NCBI GenBank assembly: GCA_045632525.1
Contig: JAZQWV010000070.1
Span: forward strand, 1 to 7,224
From: Fimenecus sp045632525
GTDB lineage: Bacteria; Bacillota; Clostridia; Oscillospirales; Acutalibacteraceae
DNA: 7,224 bases
Direction of reading: 5' to 3'
The stretch's first letter is position 1. Each line of letters begins with the position of its first letter. Below the pieces are notes generated by a model. It was not told the DNA's origin and did no database searches. It saw only the letters and a list, made by a program, of their open reading frames with translations. The position numbers were made by a program, and so were the translations under genes. Positions 5,250 to 7,224 of the stretch are shown piece by piece.

Positions 5250-5278
5250 TTGTCAAAGTTTTGTCATGGGTGTATAAT
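5250..5278 (+). promoter_or_regulatory. Promoter of the DRTGG/ATPase/hydrogenase operon
   Basis: TTGTCA (5250-5255, 5 of 6) and TATAAT (5273-5278, 6 of 6) are separated by 17 bases. Initiation near 5285 gives a leader of about 28 bases before ATG 5314. The stretch between the two divergent promoters (5138-5249) is A/T-rich; I found no further clear element in it. Confidence 0.85.
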
Positions 5279-5313
5279 ATCTTTATATATGCTTTTGGCA
5301 GGGGGTCAAAAAT

Positions 5314-5664
5314 ATGAAAGTTTATGAAATTAAAGAAATTCTTGATGCAGAAATAATTTGTGGTGAAGAATTTTTAGACCGAGATGTTTTCGCGGCTTGT
5401 GGTAGTGATATGATGAGTGATGTATTGGCTTATGTAAAAGAACAAGCCGTGCTTTTATCAGGTCTTGTTAATCCACAGGTAGTGAGAACTGCTGAAATGA
5501 TGGATATGCACTGTATTGTCTTTGTTCGTGGAAAACAACCTGACGAGGGAATTATCGACCTTGCCCGTGACCGCGACATTGTTCTTTTGTCAACAAAACA
5601 GACAATGTTTGCGTCTTGCGGAATGCTCTATGAAAAGGGTCTCAGGGGAGGAGCGTTGAAATGA
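5314..5664 (+). CDS. Stand-alone DRTGG-domain protein
   Basis: This 116-residue soluble protein consists of a single DRTGG domain, a fold also found in some phosphotransacetylases and regulators and often next to CBS domains. Visible family elements are L-D-R-D-V (21-25), a G-S-D-M-M-S-D-V-L-A stretch (30-39), G-L-V-N-P-Q-V-V-R-T-A (50-60), I-V-F-V-R-G-K (68-74) and the end motif L-L-S-T...M-F...C-G-x-L-Y-x-x-G-L-R-G (91-112). The start is ATG at 5314 with AGGGGG at 5300-5305, seven bases away. Its stop overlaps the next start by four bases (ATGA), indicating translational coupling. Stand-alone copies commonly precede hydrogenase-associated genes in Clostridia. A nucleotide or metabolite sensing role is a guess; the molecular function is not established. 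Confidence 0.85.
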   Translation: MKVYEIKEILDAEIICGEEFLDRDVFAACGSDMMSDVLAYVKEQAVLLSGLVNPQVVRTAEMMDMHCIVFVRGKQPDEGIIDLARDRDIVLLSTKQTMFASCGMLYEKGLRGGALK

Positions 5665-6083
5665 GCAATCTCAAATTACATTACAATGTTCCCGGTGATG
5701 ATTTTACTCGTGCGGGTGAAGCATCTGGCTCAGTTAAAAGAACCCTTAAAGATTTAGGGTTTAGTCCTGAAATGGTGAGAAAGGTTGTAATTGCTCTTTA
5801 TGAGGCAGAAATCAACCTTGTTATTCATGCTGGTGGTGGCGAAATTGATATTGAAATTTCACCTGAAGGCGTGGATATGATACTCACTGATAAAGGTCCC
5901 GGAATCCCCGATGTTGAATTGGCAATGAAAGAAGGCTATTCAACAGCACCTGACAATGTGCGCTCATTGGGCTTTGGCGCAGGTATGGGACTCCCTAACA
6001 TTAAAAAATATACCGACGAAATGAAGATTGATTCAACAGTTGGAGTGGGTACAACAATGTACCTTAAAGTATATAATAATTGA
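5661..6083 (+). CDS. RsbW-like ATP-binding protein (GHKL ATPase domain only)
   Basis: This 140-residue protein is a single GHKL/HATPase domain. The N box is A-L-Y-E-A-E-I-N-L-V-I-H-A (45-57), with E48 and N52 as expected Mg-ATP contacts. D77-K-G-P-G-I-P is the G1 box (usual form D-x-G-x-G), and G104-F-G-A-G-M-G-L is the G2 box of the ATP lid. There is no histidine phosphoacceptor domain and no membrane segment, so it resembles anti-sigma/serine kinases of the RsbW/SpoIIAB group rather than a complete histidine kinase. The start is ATG at 5661 inside the preceding stop overlap, with GGAGGAG at 5647-5653 seven bases upstream. Placed between a DRTGG protein and a sensory-type hydrogenase, it could pass a redox or H2 signal to a partner (inference). 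No anti-anti-sigma partner is in the window. Confidence 0.88.
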   Translation: MSNLKLHYNVPGDDFTRAGEASGSVKRTLKDLGFSPEMVRKVVIALYEAEINLVIHAGGGEIDIEISPEGVDMILTDKGPGIPDVELAMKEGYSTAPDNVRSLGFGAGMGLPNIKKYTDEMKIDSTVGVGTTMYLKVYNN

Positions 6084-6097
6084 TAAGAGTGATAAGA

Positions 6098-7224
6098 ATG
6101 AACGAAACTTATTTCCATTCTGTTAGACTTGATGAAGAAAAATGTAAGGGTTGCGTAAGTTGTCTTAAGCGTTGCCCAACAAAAGCCATCAGAGTTAGAA
6201 ACGGAAAGGCTTACATAATTTCAGAGCGTTGTGTTGACTGTGGCGAATGTATAAGAATTTGTCCACATCACGCAAAATATGCCGAGAAATATTCATTGAA
6301 TGAAATTCTCGAATATAAATATCGAATTGCTGTGCCTGCACCATCACTTTATGGTCAGTTCAATAATCTTGAAGATACTGACTATGTTTTGACAGGGCTC
6401 AAAAGAATGGGCTTTGACGATGTTTTTGAAGTTTCAAAGGGTGCGGAGTTAGTCAGCGAAGCAACAAGAATTCTGCTTTCAATGAACAAATCAAATAAAC
6501 CAATGATTTCTTCGGCGTGTCCTGCTGTTGTTAGACTTATTAGAGTGCGTTTTCCAAACCTTATTGAAAATGTTGTTGACCTTAACGCGCCAATGGAAGA
6601 AGCGGCAAGACTTGCAAGAATCAAGGCAAAAGAAGAAACAGGACTTCCTGACGAAGATATCGGTGTTTTCTTTATTACACCTTGTACTGCAAAAATCACA
6701 TCAATCAAGCAACCAATCTGTAACGGCAAATCAAATATTAATGGCGTTTTAGCAATTAAAGATATTTATCCCGTTTTGGTTAGCCAGATGGATAAAATTA
6801 TCGAGCTTGAAGATTTAAAGGATTCAGGTATTATTGGTGTGAGTTGGGCATCATCTGGTGGTGAATCCGCAGCACTCTTAAAAGACAGATATTTGGCAGC
6901 CGATGGTATTGAGAATGTTATTAAAGTGCTTGAAGAGTTAGAAGACGAAAAACTCAACGACCTTGAATTTATTGAGCTTAATGCTTGCTCAGGTGGTTGT
7001 GTTGGCGGACCACTTACAGTTGAAAATCCATTCGTAGCAAAAGCAAGACTTCAACGACTTCGCAAATATATGCCTGTTTCTTGTAATCACCTTGAATACG
7101 AGTCAATTCCAAAAGAAATGTATTGGGAAAAACCTTTAGAGGCTGCTCCTTGGAAGTTAGCTGATAATGTTTTTGAGGCTATGCAGAAAATGAACGACAT
7201 TAAAGACCTTGAAGCAACTTTACC
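6098..7224 (+). CDS. Sensory-type (group C) [FeFe]-hydrogenase, 3'-truncated by the window
   Basis: The first 375 codons are present and the frame is open to the window end. An N-terminal 2[4Fe-4S] ferredoxin domain has C16-x2-C-x2-C-x3-C26 and C45-x2-C-x2-C-x3-C55. The H-cluster domain follows with its three motifs degenerate but all four cluster cysteines kept. L1 is S-S-A140-C141-P, L2 is T-P-C196-T-A-K199, and L3 is E-L-N-A-C297-S-G-G-C301-V-G-G. The proton-transfer cysteine that precedes the ligand in catalytic enzymes (TSCCP) is alanine here, and the L2 glutamate is replaced by S202. Both features recall putative sensory HydS-type enzymes. In relatives a further cluster motif (L-P-G-x-D-C-G-x-C-G) and often a PAS domain come next; the sequence ends near that point. 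ATG 6098 is chosen; it has only AAGAG (6085-6089) upstream, 14 bases after the ATPase stop, so translation may depend on upstream ribosomes. Confidence 0.88.
   Translation, partial: MNETYFHSVRLDEEKCKGCVSCLKRCPTKAIRVRNGKAYIISERCVDCGECIRICPHHAKYAEKYSLNEILEYKYRIAVPAPSLYGQFNNLEDTDYVLTGLKRMGFDDVFEVSKGAELVSEATRILLSMNKSNKPMISSACPAVVRLIRVRFPNLIENVVDLNAPMEEAARLARIKAKEETGLPDEDIGVFFITPCTAKITSIKQPICNGKSNINGVLAIKDIYPVLVSQMDKIIELEDLKDSGIIGVSWASSGGESAALLKDRYLAADGIENVIKVLEELEDEKLNDLEFIELNACSGGCVGGPLTVENPFVAKARLQRLRKYMPVSCNHLEYESIPKEMYWEKPLEAAPWKLADNVFEAMQKMNDIKDLEATL

Noticed and set aside
5936..6957. Open frames overlapping the ATPase and hydrogenase genes
   Set aside because: They overlap clear conserved motifs in the true frame (GHKL boxes, H-cluster cysteines), so they are shadows.
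1..7224. CRISPR array, insertion sequence or toxin-antitoxin pair
   Set aside because: No regularly spaced direct repeats, transposase motifs or small paired toxin-antitoxin genes were seen on either strand.

Overview
The window (7,224 bases, AT-rich) looks like a chromosomal segment of an anaerobic low-GC Firmicute, probably a gut Clostridia member of the Oscillospiraceae/Ruminococcaceae type. The reasons are strong GGAGG ribosome sites, sigma-A promoters, a CCA-encoding tRNA, a Na+-pumping decarboxylase subunit and a sensory-type [FeFe]-hydrogenase cluster. The genus is an inference from gene content; no marker gene is present.

Layout: (1) 47-226, a tRNA-Leu(GAG) gene with a full-consensus promoter and an intrinsic terminator, followed by a small hairpin carrying an inverted copy of the tRNA T-arm. 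(2) 271-2460, a leftward two-gene operon: a six-helix membrane protein with a soluble N-terminal helical domain, and a condensation-domain-type acyltransferase whose start overlaps its stop by one base. (3) 2490-3588, a divergent gene for a membrane protein with an N-terminal XRE-type helix-turn-helix. A cluster of GTTTACA half-sites lies between the divergent promoters. (4) 3600-5130, a leftward operon encoding a decarboxylase beta subunit (OadB family) and a very short gamma-like subunit. It sits behind a long leader that matches the yybP-ykoY manganese riboswitch and has mutually exclusive terminator and antiterminator hairpins. (5) 5250-7224, a rightward operon: a DRTGG-domain protein, an RsbW-like ATPase and the start of a group C (sensory-like) [FeFe]-hydrogenase that runs off the window.

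The most notable point is the Mn2+ riboswitch in front of an OadB/gamma pair with no alpha (biotin/carboxyltransferase) subunit in the window and a gamma subunit lacking the zinc-ligand tail. Riboswitches of this class normally switch on Mn2+ efflux or metal-homeostasis membrane proteins. The pair may therefore act in metal or Na+ homeostasis rather than in oxaloacetate decarboxylation; this is inference. The second candidate system is the membrane-anchored XRE regulator facing the membrane-protein/acyltransferase operon across a shared operator-like repeat.
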